Both the position numbers and the translations under genes were made by a program. From NCBI GenBank assembly GCA_033557465.1, contig CM066033.1, forward strand, positions 910,062,808-910,126,807: 64,000 nt of DNA, given 5' to 3'. This stretch comes from Ichthyophis bannanicus. Its lineage: Eukaryota > Chordata > Amphibia > Gymnophiona > Ichthyophiidae. This document shows positions 41,646-52,656 of the stretch, piece by piece (within the stretch, counting starts at the first letter, position 1; each line of letters starts with the position of its first letter). The notes below the pieces were generated by a model. That model was not told where the DNA came from. It was given only the letters and a program-made list of their open reading frames with translations, and searched no databases.

Positions 41646-43015
41646 TTAGTGGCCGCCACTAAACATGTAAACTCCATGGATTTTCAATTGCATTACCCAG
41701 ATACTGCCACAGAAATTTCCTCTAGCCCTCAGAGCATTATATAGATTGTGCCAGGGCATAGTACACTATTGGGCTTCATTCTGAAACATGAACAAGCCAC
41801 TTGGATGAAGAGGATAGACGTCTTACTCGCGAAAACATCTAGACCCGTATTCCGTACCCTCATGTCCCTCAATGTACACAGCATATAAATGGGGATCTCA
41901 AAACGTAGTTGGGAGGGGGAAGAACGTGGGTGTGGCCAGGCATGGAGACATATAAAGTGCATTCCGGAGAGACCCATGTATGTCTGCAGTTGTCCCCACA
42001 GATGTCCACGTTATACCTTCAGAAATGTGGAATTAAGGGTAGGACTTAGAAATATTTCTGCTCTGCACCTCAATGCAGCCCATATTGGGGAATAGATGTG
42101 AAACCTATGCTGTGTACTGGTGTGCCTGCAGTCTGGAAAACCACTAAGAAAAAAATCACCACTAATTTGCAAATAAGAAACACATGTACAAAGACACAAT
42201 GCAAAAAAACTGCTTACAATAATTCAATTAATACATATACATATAGAAAATATGAAATCACATATCATGTAAAAAATCTAATTTATCAATGTGTTACAAA
42301 AATATTTTTATTCAAAAAAACATGTTATATTAAACAAGTAAATATTTCATTACATAGCACTCAACATCACAATTAAACAATATAGAAGTCCCCACAAACA
42401 CTATAAAATAGTCTCATTGTCAATAATAATACTTTTCATCATCAAAAACAACACCTTTCAAGATAACAATTAATATTACAAAATATTCACACAGTTATCA
42501 ATCATATTTTATAATTTAGCAAAATCATTTTTTAAAGTATCACCATTTCATATACAGAATTCAACACTTGAAACCAACATTCCAACTATCGATCATGGTG
42601 TTATTGTTAAAAGGAATCTTCCAAAAATTCATTGTGCATTGATTGTTCAACTATAAAATGCAAAGACACTGAACACAGCACTATGCCGGTGTCTTTCTTC
42701 TCTAAACATGAAGCGCCCCTTCACAGACACATCAAGAAATCACTCGAAGTAAGTTTTCATTTTAGGCCAAGGGAATCTAATAAAAAGAACATACTTATAC
42801 ATACTGGCAAAAATGTATAAAAGAATATGTAATTGCATACTGCAGACTATAAACTATACCAATATACACACCAACTGTTGAATTCTCCCCCAACTTCCCC
42901 TGGAGGCAAAGCTCCGTAAACACATCTAAAGAGGCATCGGCAAAATAAATCAATGATATTAGATCACACACATTGTTATCCAGTCGGTCTCATATGGCTA
43001 TCTGCCAAAATACTC
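41646..43015. other. No gene; very AT-rich from about 42130
   Basis: 42130-42620 is rich in AAT/ATA runs. 42620-43015 is ordinary. H4 begins at 43019. The sequence just left of H4 should be contiguous with 46058 onward, so part of this stretch may belong to the same old element as the hairpin at 46130-46302. Confidence 0.5.
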
Positions 43016-45567
43016 ATAGGGGCATGTTTACTTAACTTCGTTAATGTAGCAGCAGCTACATTAAGGCGTGTTATGTGCCATTAATGCGCCTTAACGTTAC
43101 ATTCTGTAACATTAAGGTGCCTTAACGGCACATAACGTGCCTTAACGTTCCCGGCTGCGTTAAGGCCAGAAAAGGGAGGAGAGAGGGCGGAGAGAAGGGG
43201 TCAATGGGCAGGGAGTGGGCAGGGAGAGGCCCCTTTCACACTAACATGGAGAAATTAAGGGCTGAATCCTAACGCAACTTAAAACCTGGCGTTAGCACAC
43301 ATTTGCAAGAGAGAGAAACCATTTCCGTGTCAGCAATGTACAGCATAGGCAGGGAGCCCAAGAAGGTGATAGTAGTGCTCCATTTGCAGCAACAGCATAG
43401 TGCCCCTTTATGAAAGGCCACTATGGTGATGGCACAAATGGGGCATGGGGGCTGCAGGCGGGACCTGAAGTGGGGGCTACTGGGGCATAGGGTGGACTAG
43501 GCAGTTGCCAAGGTGGCACATAGGAATGCATAAAATGGGAACCAGTAAGACAGCAACTGGCCAGGGTCAGACATGCCCATGAATCTGTGTCCTACAGTGT
43601 CCCATCCAGGGGACATTACCCAGAAGGCACCCCAAGGGGTGCATAACATTGACAGGCAGTGCCAGGGAAGTGTGGACATCTATGTAGGCACCCCTACCCC
43701 AGACCCCACACCTTAGGCAGCCACCTACCCATAACCTGGATGGCCTGGGATGGCGCACCACCAGCACCCACAGCATATGGTCATGGCGGCATGGCAGAGG
43801 GGGTGGGTGATTGTGCTGGAGGGAGCAGTGGCACTCGCCTGCAGTGGACCTAGGCCATGCCCTGTACCAGTACGTGGTGTGCAGTGCAACTGAAAAGGCC
43901 TGGCCGAGGAACGTAAGGGTAGCCAGCATGTCCAAGAGCAGAGGGTCAGAGGTTCAGGTCCCATCTGTGGATCCTGCAGACCATCTCCCCATAGTTTTAG
44001 CCCACAATGCAGCCACAACAACAACATGGCCAAACCCCAATGCAGTGGTGCACAGGGGTACGGACACTCACTCACAAGGGCTCCACAATCCACAGCTTCA
44101 TGGAGTGTCAGGCTGTTGGCCCCAGCAGAGAGCTGCAGTTATCACCTGAGCACTACTACTATCCCCTGCACAGATTAGCAATGTCGGCACTGTGATCAGG
44201 ACCAGTGCAGGGGGTAGGGTTGGCAACCACCACCATATCTGCACAGTGCTGAGATAGGTGGGAGTGTGCTTGTCTCTCCATTGTTTTGTGTCTGCCAACA
44301 CCTCACTGAGCCCACATTGCTCATACTGCTTCCAGCGTTAGCCTGCAAATGTGCATAATGAGCAGCAAGGTATTGTGGGTATGGCCAAGACAGGGCAGAC
44401 TGGCCAGGATGCATCTGCACAGGGTGGAGGGCAATGGCTGGGACACTGTTGTGCCTGACCACCACCTGCATGGACAGGGTGGCCACAGCATGTCACGCTG
44501 GGGAGGGGGGGGGGGGTCACTCTCACTCTGACCAAGCAGTGACCATGGCATGTCTATGTTCCCACATAGTACCACATGTTATTTGTTTCCAGTGGTGCCT
44601 TTGTGTTCCTGGTTTTGGGGCCTAATAATGGAGATGCCTGCTCGGTGCCTCCCACTTCTGGGTGCACAGGGTTACTCTGTGAGCATGCACTATGGACTGG
44701 TTAGTGGGCTGTCTGCAGTTTGCCTGTGCATGGTGGGAAGACCTTGTAGGATGCTGCAGGTGCAGTCTGACTGTGTTGTCTGTTGATAAATGGCAGACTG
44801 TGGTGTGGGGCAGTTGGGCCTACCCCAAGCACCATTGCTGGTCTGCAATGGTCACAGTTATGGCACTGGCCCTGGAGGGCTGTCTTCTGCCAGCAGGACT
44901 GTGGTTACTAGTACTACAGCCATTCTGCAGGGTGTAGCCACCTGTCCCACCACACCCTCATCTACAACCAGGGTGATTGAGGCCCCTTGGGGTATATAGT
45001 GCATACTACTTTGACCCATAGTGGCAGTGCTACATAGCCCTCATGTAAGTTTGGACTCCCCACTGCCCTGATAACAGGTACCCATCGCAGCCAGACCTTA
45101 ACACCAGGTACGCACTAATCTGGGTGGTGTCCAGTTCCCCAGGGCCACCTATGACTGCAGCACACAGCTGGAACAGATGTACCTTCAACTGCATTGCTGG
45201 GAACACCTGTTACACACTGGTAGTGCTGGGGATGTGCAGCAAAACCTATCTCTAACAACACATGTACTGTGGACCTAGTGCTGGACGCCCATCCTATCCC
45301 TCAGGGTGAACACGGAATCTGCACAATGGCATGGTCTGTAGCTACTCTGTGCCAGTATCACGAACTGTCAGTGCATCTTACCATGCTGCAGCCCCGTAGA
45401 GGTGCAGACCCCATTTGGTGGTCAGCTGTAGGCCACTGTTCTGCATTTGCAATGCATCATGGGTGCTGGTGGGGTTGCCCTATCCTGGCGCACGTAGCAG
45501 ACGGTTTGTGCGGTGACCTGCAGTCCTTCTGTACCCAGCCATTGCTATGCAACAAGTCATAGAGGTA

Positions 45568-45621
45568 TAGCCTACTGGTTAATATGCTGATGTTCTAGGC
45601 AGAGGTCATGGGTTCAATTCC
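45568..45621 (+). other. tRNA-like module, type 1, in H4
   Basis: A box TAGCCTACTGG at 45568 and B box GGTTCAATTCC at 45611, 43 bases apart. Both match Pol III internal promoter consensus. Confidence 0.7.
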
Positions 45622-45724
45622 TTGTTGTTCCCTCCTGTCCAAGGCAGATATTTTGCTTGGCTGTGACAGTCATATCTTTGCAGATCTGTGCTGCCAGCCC
45701 ATTGTACCCTCACCACAGTTGGCA

Positions 45725-45960
45725 ACAATCCTTATAAGGCATTACAAGGCTCCTAATTAGGCACAGTACAAGGCGCGTTATAAGGCACCTTATGAGGCAC
45801 AGTACAAGGCACGTTATAAGGCACCTTATGAGGCACAGTACCGTGCACGTTAAGGCACGTGCCTTGTACTGTGCCTAATAAGGTGCCTTCTAACGTGCCT
45901 TGTACTGTGCCTCATAGGGTGCCTCATAACGTGCCTTGTAACGCGCCTTATCTGACACAT
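45725..45960. repeat. Palindromic GGCACCTTATAAGG-type array in H4
   Basis: Units such as AAGGCACCTTATGAGGCACA repeat on one strand until about 45855, then the inverse units (GTGCCTTGTACTGTGCCT) continue. The array is therefore both tandem and, as a whole, an inverted repeat. Confidence 0.85.
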
Positions 45961-46129
45961 CTTTAATGCTGCCCCGCCCACTCCTTTAATGGGCATCTGT
46001 ATCATCAACACGGATCCTAATGCAAATGACATTACCGCAGTTTAGTAAACATGCCCCATAGACACCATAGATCACAGTTTCGCCGGTTCACAGCTTCCTC
46101 AGGGAAACTTCCTAAACTAAAACAAAAAC

Positions 46130-46302
46130 AAACATCAAATTTACTATCAAAGTATAAATCCCTAATAAACACACACAATAAAATGAAACAAACTGACCTC
46201 AAAGTATTGTGGATATGGGAAGGTTTTTTTGAGGTCAGTTTGTTTCCATTTATTGTGTGTGTTTATTAGGGATTTATACTTTGATAGTAAATTTGATGTT
46301 TT
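46130..46302. repeat. Hairpin with about 74-bp arms
   Basis: Arms 46130-46203 and 46228-46302 (TCAAATTTACTATCAAAGTA and inverse; CACACACAATAAA; AACTGACCTCAAA) are nearly perfect inverses around a 24-base loop. Just upstream on the reverse strand (46077-46102) lies CTGAGGAAGC ... GCGAAAC, similar to the conserved core of Penelope/hammerhead-type motifs. This may be an end of an old Penelope-like copy. Confidence 0.6.
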
Positions 46303-48690
46303 TATCCCTCATATCGGACCTGGCATTGTCTCAGCATGTCAACTTCCCCACCCATTTTGCAAGACATACACTTGATCTTCTCTTTCCTCATTGGACTCCC
46401 AGGCAGTTATCACAGATCTTCATAGCCTTGTCTTACCATGGATAGATAATTTTTTCTTTTTCCGTTTCTTGCATCCTGCATCTTCTCTGCTCTTGACCCC
46501 CTCATCCACCTTGTGCCAATCTATCCAACACATCCCTGCATTGCTTCTTTCAGAATTATCCCCCAGCTGATACACTTTTTCCCTCAGACTTTCCCTTACT
46601 CTTTCCGAACCATCAAGCCTCCACTTGGGATCAGACTCTCAAGGATACTATTGATAGTATGCTTCCATTGCATGTTTCCTTTCGCCCCCGATCAGCTCGC
46701 CATCATCCATGGTATCACTCAGGGCTGCATATTCTTCACCAAAAGTTACGCACCAATACCGCACCCAGGTTTTCTTGGACTACTTTCGGAATGCACACAC
46801 CTGCTATGGGTCAAGCTATCACAGTAGCAAAGCAACATTATTATCGCCAACAATAAGCCAAAACAACTTTACTCGATAGTTTCTCGCCTTCTACATCCCT
46901 CATCATGCTCATCTTTACCAACTGCACCTTCTGCTGAGCAGTTAGCTCAGTACTTTTTGACAAAGTCTCCATTCTTCGGCAAGGCTTTCCCACTTCTAGC
47001 CCCTCATGCCCCTTGCTTATGATGGTTGATTTACCTCCTACAACACCCCCTGAAGACTTATCTGACTCCATTCATTCCTATTCTTGGTCAAGATTCAATC
47101 CGGTCACTATCTCTGCATTAAAGAAGGTTATTTCCTCATCATCTTGGGGCACTTATGTCCTGGATCCTATCCCCTCCACCTGGATCTCTGAACCTTCTTT
47201 GGCACTTCTCCCATATATCCAACTTCTCTTCAATAACAGCCTTTCTTCTGGCATCTTTCCTTCATCTTGGAAAACTGCTGTGGTCCGGCCCCTACTGAAA
47301 AGTCCTTCACTGGATCCTGCCTCTCCTGTCAACTTCCACCCAGTCTCTAATCTTCCTTATCTATCTAAATTACTTGAAAAACTTGTTTTCACTCAGGTCC
47401 TGGATCACCTTGAACACACTACGTTTCTGCACCCATGTCAATCAGGCTTTAGGTCAGGCCACAGCACGGAAACTATTTTATTATCTGTATTAAATGAAAC
47501 ACCCATGTCTTGGGAGAAGGGGAATTTCAGCCTAGCAGTATCGCTTGACTTATCCAGTGCTTTTGATCTAGTCCATCACTCCCTTCTGCTCTCACGCCTT
47601 TCCTCTGCTGGGATAAAGTCTACTGTTCTTCATTGGTTTCACCCCTTTCTCTCCCTCCATTCATATTATGTCTCATTTCAATATGTTACCTCCTCCACCT
47701 TCCCCCTCTCTCCTGTGGTGTTCCACAAGGATCGGCGATCACTCCCCTGTTGTTAATACATTTCTCGCACCTCTGGCCATACTTATTCAGCAGCAGAGTG
47801 TCTCCGCCTATTTTTATGCGGATGACATCCGGCTGCTGTTTCATACCCACCCCTTCTTGCCTGATCTTTCCCCAATCAATTCATGTCTCAGCTTAGTGGC
47901 CTCTTAGTTGAAATCAAATAACATACATCTTAATGCAGGAAAAACCTCAGCACTTTGGCTGTCTGGTTCACTTACGGTTCCATCTATATCTCCCTCTATT
48001 AAAGGTAAAACTATACCCATTGTACAAACTCTGAAGTATTTAGGTGTTACATTTGAGCCTTCTCTTGGCTTTCTGTCACACATTGCCTCAACAGTTCGCC
48101 ATTGCTTCTTTTCTCTCCTCCATTCATAATATTCGTTCTTATCTTCCACCATTCGCCATTACCACACTTCTGCTTTTTTTAGTTATTTCAAAATTGGACT
48201 ATTGTAACATCATTTATTCTGGACTTCCTCAATATCAGCTAAAGCATCTATAATCAGTACAGAACACAGCTATTCGCCTCTTTCATCATACCTCACGGTC
48301 AGACCATGTTTCTCCATTATTCTTAAAATCCCACTGGCTTCCTTTTCCATAATGACTTCATTATAAATTACTAACTATAACTTACAAGGTTCTCAACTCG
48401 GGTATCCAGGCATATCTCTCCTCTCACATAATTCCTTACTCCCCCACTTGCTCACTCCGCTCAATACATGCGCATTTACTATCTCCATCAAAAGCCCATC
48501 TGGAAGCATTCTATACTAGCTTCCCTATTTATCTTTCTACCTTATTGACCCCCTACTATCCTTCCCATACTCTCTGTTCTCAGAATACAAATCTATTCAT
48601 CATTCCTTCCATATCCCCTGCCTGTATGGAACCTTCCCATCACGTAGCTTTCTATATCTTGGCTCCATCCTTGCCAAATTTTCTCCCTAT
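46303..48690 (+). pseudogene. L2-like LINE, endonuclease remnant plus RT, broken
   Basis: An endonuclease end piece at about 46318-46445 (QHVNFPTHFARHTLDLLF). The RT from 47013 includes FNPVTISALKKVISSSSWGT, LDPIPSTWI, FPSSWKTAVVRPLLKSPSLD, SNLPYLSKLLEKLVF, SGFRSGHSTETILLSVL and VSLDLSSAFDLVHH (motif A). CGVPQGSAI (motif B, shifted frame) sits near 47715, YADDIRLLF (motif C) near 47815, and TLKYLGVTF after that. Frameshifts fall around 47750, 47900 and 48130. Motifs are typical of the L2 clade and distinct from the L2-like element at 21801-24912. Confidence 0.85.
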
Positions 48691-48702
48691 TCATATATTT
48701 AT

Positions 48703-48960
48703 TTATTCATTCATTTAATGTCTTTTCTATACCGCGCTCTTTCAAATCAGTGCGGTGTACAGTCAACAAACTTGTGAAGTGCAGGCAGGGCCCACACTGG
48801 TCTTACAGAGAACAGGGATTTTTACATGGGCTAACAGGGTAACTATGTGCAGGCAGGCTGGCTGTCACAGGTGACAAGGGCAGCTCACAAACTACTTACA
48901 GGCTGAATCTATTAAATACATAAATAAATACAAATAAATAAAACCTACTTTTTTAAAGAA
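48703..48960 (-). repeat. L2-like LINE 3' tail, reverse strand
   Basis: TATTTATTTATTCATTCATT then CTATACCGCGCTCTTTCAAA and GCGGTGTACA, inverse of the usual tail. About 250 bases of 3' UTR follow. Opposite orientation to the L2-like RT just before it, so this is an independent insertion. Confidence 0.7.
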
Positions 48961-50619
48961 GCTTTCCGAGACTACTCAGTTTAGGGTAGAAGTTGCACAA
49001 GACTGTTTTGTCTTATGCCTATTGATATTCTTGTTTTCCTATTTGAAAATTGTCGTTCCTTTCTGCTTTTGTAATTTCAGATGATGCAGACCACTCTGGT
49101 GCTATTTAGGGGCATGTTTACTAAAAACCGCACAATTGCGCGCCGCACAATAGCGCACTAAAAGCAGCACTTAAGTGCTCTTAAGCGCCCCGCACACGTG
49201 CGATGAACCCCCGCACACGTGCGCGGCACACTAACGGGCTCCGCACAAGTATGGGCCCGCAAATGTCCGATAGAGGCGTGGAAAGGCTAACGGAGGGCGG
49301 AGGAAGGCTCCCGAGGGGCAGAGAGACGGCTGCAATGGGCGGGGAAGGGGAGGGGAGAGGCTCCTCGCACATTTACGGGGCCGAATATACAAGTAAAAAA
49401 CAATATACAATATAATATACAAGTGAAACACTCGCGGTAGAGGGCATTTAAAGGGAAGAGAAACCATTTCCGTCAGCAATGTACAGGAAAACCGGGGAAA
49501 CCTACAAAACGTGAGCAGTGTGATACATGTGCATAGAACAAAAGTGCAAATAAAAAGCGAAAATGACCACAACATAAATATTAAAAATAGTACTTCAGCT
49601 GGGCAACAGCGATATTAATGGGCAACAACAAAAAACACTCCCTGGAAAGCTCCATAAAAGTAGAAATGAATTTTGGAAGGGTCTACGGAGTGGAGACCCT
49701 TCCAAAAATCATTTCTTGCTATTGGAGCTGTCCTTGGAGTGTTTTGTATGGTTGCCCATTAATAACACTGTTGCCCAGCTTGGCTATCTTTTTTACCCCT
49801 TTTTTTGCAGGCATTTTCGTGGTGTATTTGCACTTTTGTCCCCAGACAAGGTGAACGAGCCCACAGTAAAAATGTGCAGAGCATGGCTTCCGACTCCTTC
49901 TTGCCAGGTTTCCTATCTCCAGGGACTGCACTGTCTCTGTGGCCACAGTGTGGTGCAGCAGACAGAACCAGTATCTCTAGGACCAGAGAGTCACAGGTTC
50001 AAATCCCAGCTGGGGCACCTGCCAGCCCTGTCCCCATATTTTACCCACCACTAAACAGAGATAGTAAAGACACTCCTTTATTGCAGAGAACATAAGCATG
50101 TTGCAAATACCCATATTTTACCCTACACCGCTCACACACCATAACAATGGGCATTACCTACAGCCGAGTTCCCCAAATGCAGGCCTGGAGTGCCACAACT
50201 CAATCAGGTCATATGGTTTTACTATGATAAGGACATGCCAGCATGATGGCGGAAGGGTACAGGTGGTGGAGGGGCAGTGGCTGCTAGCCACAGAAGACAG
50301 TGGCCTAGCCATGTGCAGGATGGCACCATCCACTGCAACAGACAGGCCCTGTCGGATGTACAGTCATGGACCTCCAAGGGAACTCAGCCAATCTGTGGCA
50401 ACATGGTGATGCAGTGCACACAGACAGTGTGTGCAAGAACAGAAGGTCACAGGTTCAAAGCCCAGCTGGGGCTACTGCCAATCCTGTCCACATATTTTTT
50501 CCACAACTAAACCGTGATAGTAAGGACAAACCTTTATTGCTGAGGGCATACGCATTGGTAATACGCCTATCTTTTACCACACCGAGCACAGACACCATGA
50601 ACAGGGGCATTACCTAGAG

Positions 50620-50812
50620 CGGAGTCTCCAAAATGCAGTCCTGGAGGACCACACACCATTCAGGTTCCATGCTGCCTCTAATACAAATGCCTGTGCTGCA
50701 TATCTATGCACCACCCCCATGGCATGTATATGTAGCTCATGCATATTCATGAGGGACAGCAGGAAAACCCGAACAGTGTTAGGCACACCAGGACTGGAGT
50801 TGGGAACCTCTG
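50620..50812. mobile_element. Old hAT-type MITE in H5
   Basis: Same insertion as 27362-27554 (H1) and 55369-55560 (H6): CGGAGTCTCCAAAATGCAG start, GTTGGGAACCTCTG end. Confidence 0.65.
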
Positions 50813-51254
50813 CCGTAAAGCAGCAGCCAACAGAGGCAGGCACACCCACACCCACAGGCCCCATTGGCCAATGCCTCCTGGAGAGGCAGGACATTGGGCC
50901 CTGCATGCATCTCCCAATACTAGCACCTGCATACCTTAGCAATGCCACCCTACACCTGGGTATACGGTACACAGCTATCAAACGTTTGCTATGAGTACTG
51001 GCAGATAGACATTCCTACGTTAAGCACAGTTTGCTCTTTGAGCTCCATCATAACAATCTTTCTGATGTCTGCGGTGGGTGCTTCAGGTCTGGCCTCTGAC
51101 AGTGGTCACCACCCTGGGGAGTGACCCCCAACAGTATTGCGTACCATATCCATGCCTGTGCTGTGCCCAGGACTGGTGTGGTGGGCAAGGCTGATAAACT
51201 CCTCTATAGTAGCACAATGCTGGCATACGTGTGGGAGTCTGTGTCTGTCTATAC

Positions 51255-51405
51255 CAGGGGTGGGCAATCTCGGACCTGGAGGGCCGCAGACCAGTCAGGT
51301 TTTCGGCATATCCCTAATGAATAAGCATGCAATATATATGCATTACAGATATCCTGCCAATCTGACTGGTCTGCGGCCCTCCAGGACCGAGATTGCCCAC
51401 CCCTA
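51255..51405. mobile_element. hAT-type palindromic MITE, 151 bp, with 8-bp TSD
   Basis: CAGGGGTGGGCAATCTCGG start and inverse end. GTCTATAC flanks both sides (51247-51254, 51406-51413). H1 and H6 at the matching place read TGTCTATCCAGTGTGT without it, giving two empty-site copies. Confidence 0.93.
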
Positions 51406-52601
51406 GTCTATACAGTGTGTGTTGGCTGCAAACACCTTCCACAGCCCACACTTCCAGCACTGTTGCCATTATTGGCCTGCCAATGTGCATAATGAGCAGC
51501 AAGGTACCATGGGTATAGCTCAGACAGGGTGGGCTGGCCAGGATGCATCTGCACAGGGCATAGGGCACTGCCTGGGACATTGTCGTGGCCGGCCACCACC
51601 TACACAGACAGGGTGACCTCTTTCTGTCCTGCTGGGGGATCACTCTCACCCTGACTGTGCAGTGACGACAGCATGTCTAGGCACCCCCATAGTGCTAGCT
51701 AGTATTTTTCTCATGTGATATATATGGGTTTTCTTTTGGGGCCCAGTCACTGACTTATCTGCTGGTGTGCACTGCCATCCCAGTTCTGGGTGCATGCATT
51801 TCCACCAGGACTAGCTAGCAGACTGTTTTCAGCTGGTCTGTGTTGTGATGGAGTGCCTTGCAGGGGTGCAGCGGCTGAAGGCTTGCTGCAGGAGAATATC
51901 AGATAGTGGTGGGGTGCAGCTTAGCATATCCAGGCCTAATGTCTGTCTGATATTGTGTTGTGGAGGTGTATAGAGCTGCTTTGACTGCCCTGTAGGGTGT
52001 CTGTTCCCCAGCAGGACCGGGGTTGATGGTCCACTCTACTGCCACCATTGCAGGGAGGTAGAATGTGGATCTGTTGATAGGAGACCCTGTTTTTTTCAAC
52101 CTTGGCTGGTGGTACATAGCCCACCTAGGTGTCCATAAGGGGTTCCCCCGACTAAGACAGAAAGTGATACCCAAGGTGTTTCTGCAGAAACTACCTATCT
52201 CACAGATTAATACTGCTGTGGAGCTCTGGCATGGCCTCTTTCATCCATGGAGGGTGTTGTGGACCTGGTCCTGGGCGCCTCTTCACACCCTCAGGGTGAG
52301 CACAGTACCCGCACAATGTGACGGTGTGTAGCTACTCTGTGCCAGTAAAACACCCGGTCCATACCCCCTACCAGGCCGAGGTGCTGTGTGGGTGCACCTG
52401 GTCACTTCCTCCTACCAGGCCGAAGTGCTGTGGGGGTGCATTCCCCATCTTGTGTTCATCTGTGGACAGCTGATTTGCATGTGCAGTGCATCATGGGTAC
52501 GGGTGGGCTAACCCTATCCTGGTGACCACAGCAGACTGTCTGTGTGGTGACGTGCAGGCTCTCTGCAGCCAGTCAGGGGCTTACTAGCAGCTATAGAGCT
52601 G

Positions 52602-52656
52602 TAGCCTAATGGTTACTTCACTGCCTGTGAAGGCAGAGGTTATGGGTTCAAACCCA
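52602..52656 (+). other. tRNA-like module, type 1, in H5
   Basis: A box TAGCCTAATGG at 52602 and B box GGTTCAAACCC at 52645, 43 bases apart. This is the best-preserved copy; the intervening CCTGTGAAGGCAG could form the anticodon arm. Confidence 0.7.

Larger units (their letters stand above)
43019..46057 (+). mobile_element. H4: 3039-bp H-family element, complete ends
   Basis: GGGGCATGTTTACTTAAC start and inverse end ACATGCCCC, with ATA on both sides (43016-43018, 46058-46060). Its left subterminal block (43035-43160) uses GTTAATG/CCTTAACG palindromes different from those of H2. The body is collinear with H2. A type 1 tRNA-like module lies at 45568-45621, and a strong palindromic CCTTATAAGG array at 45725-45960. 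No coding region. Confidence 0.85.
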
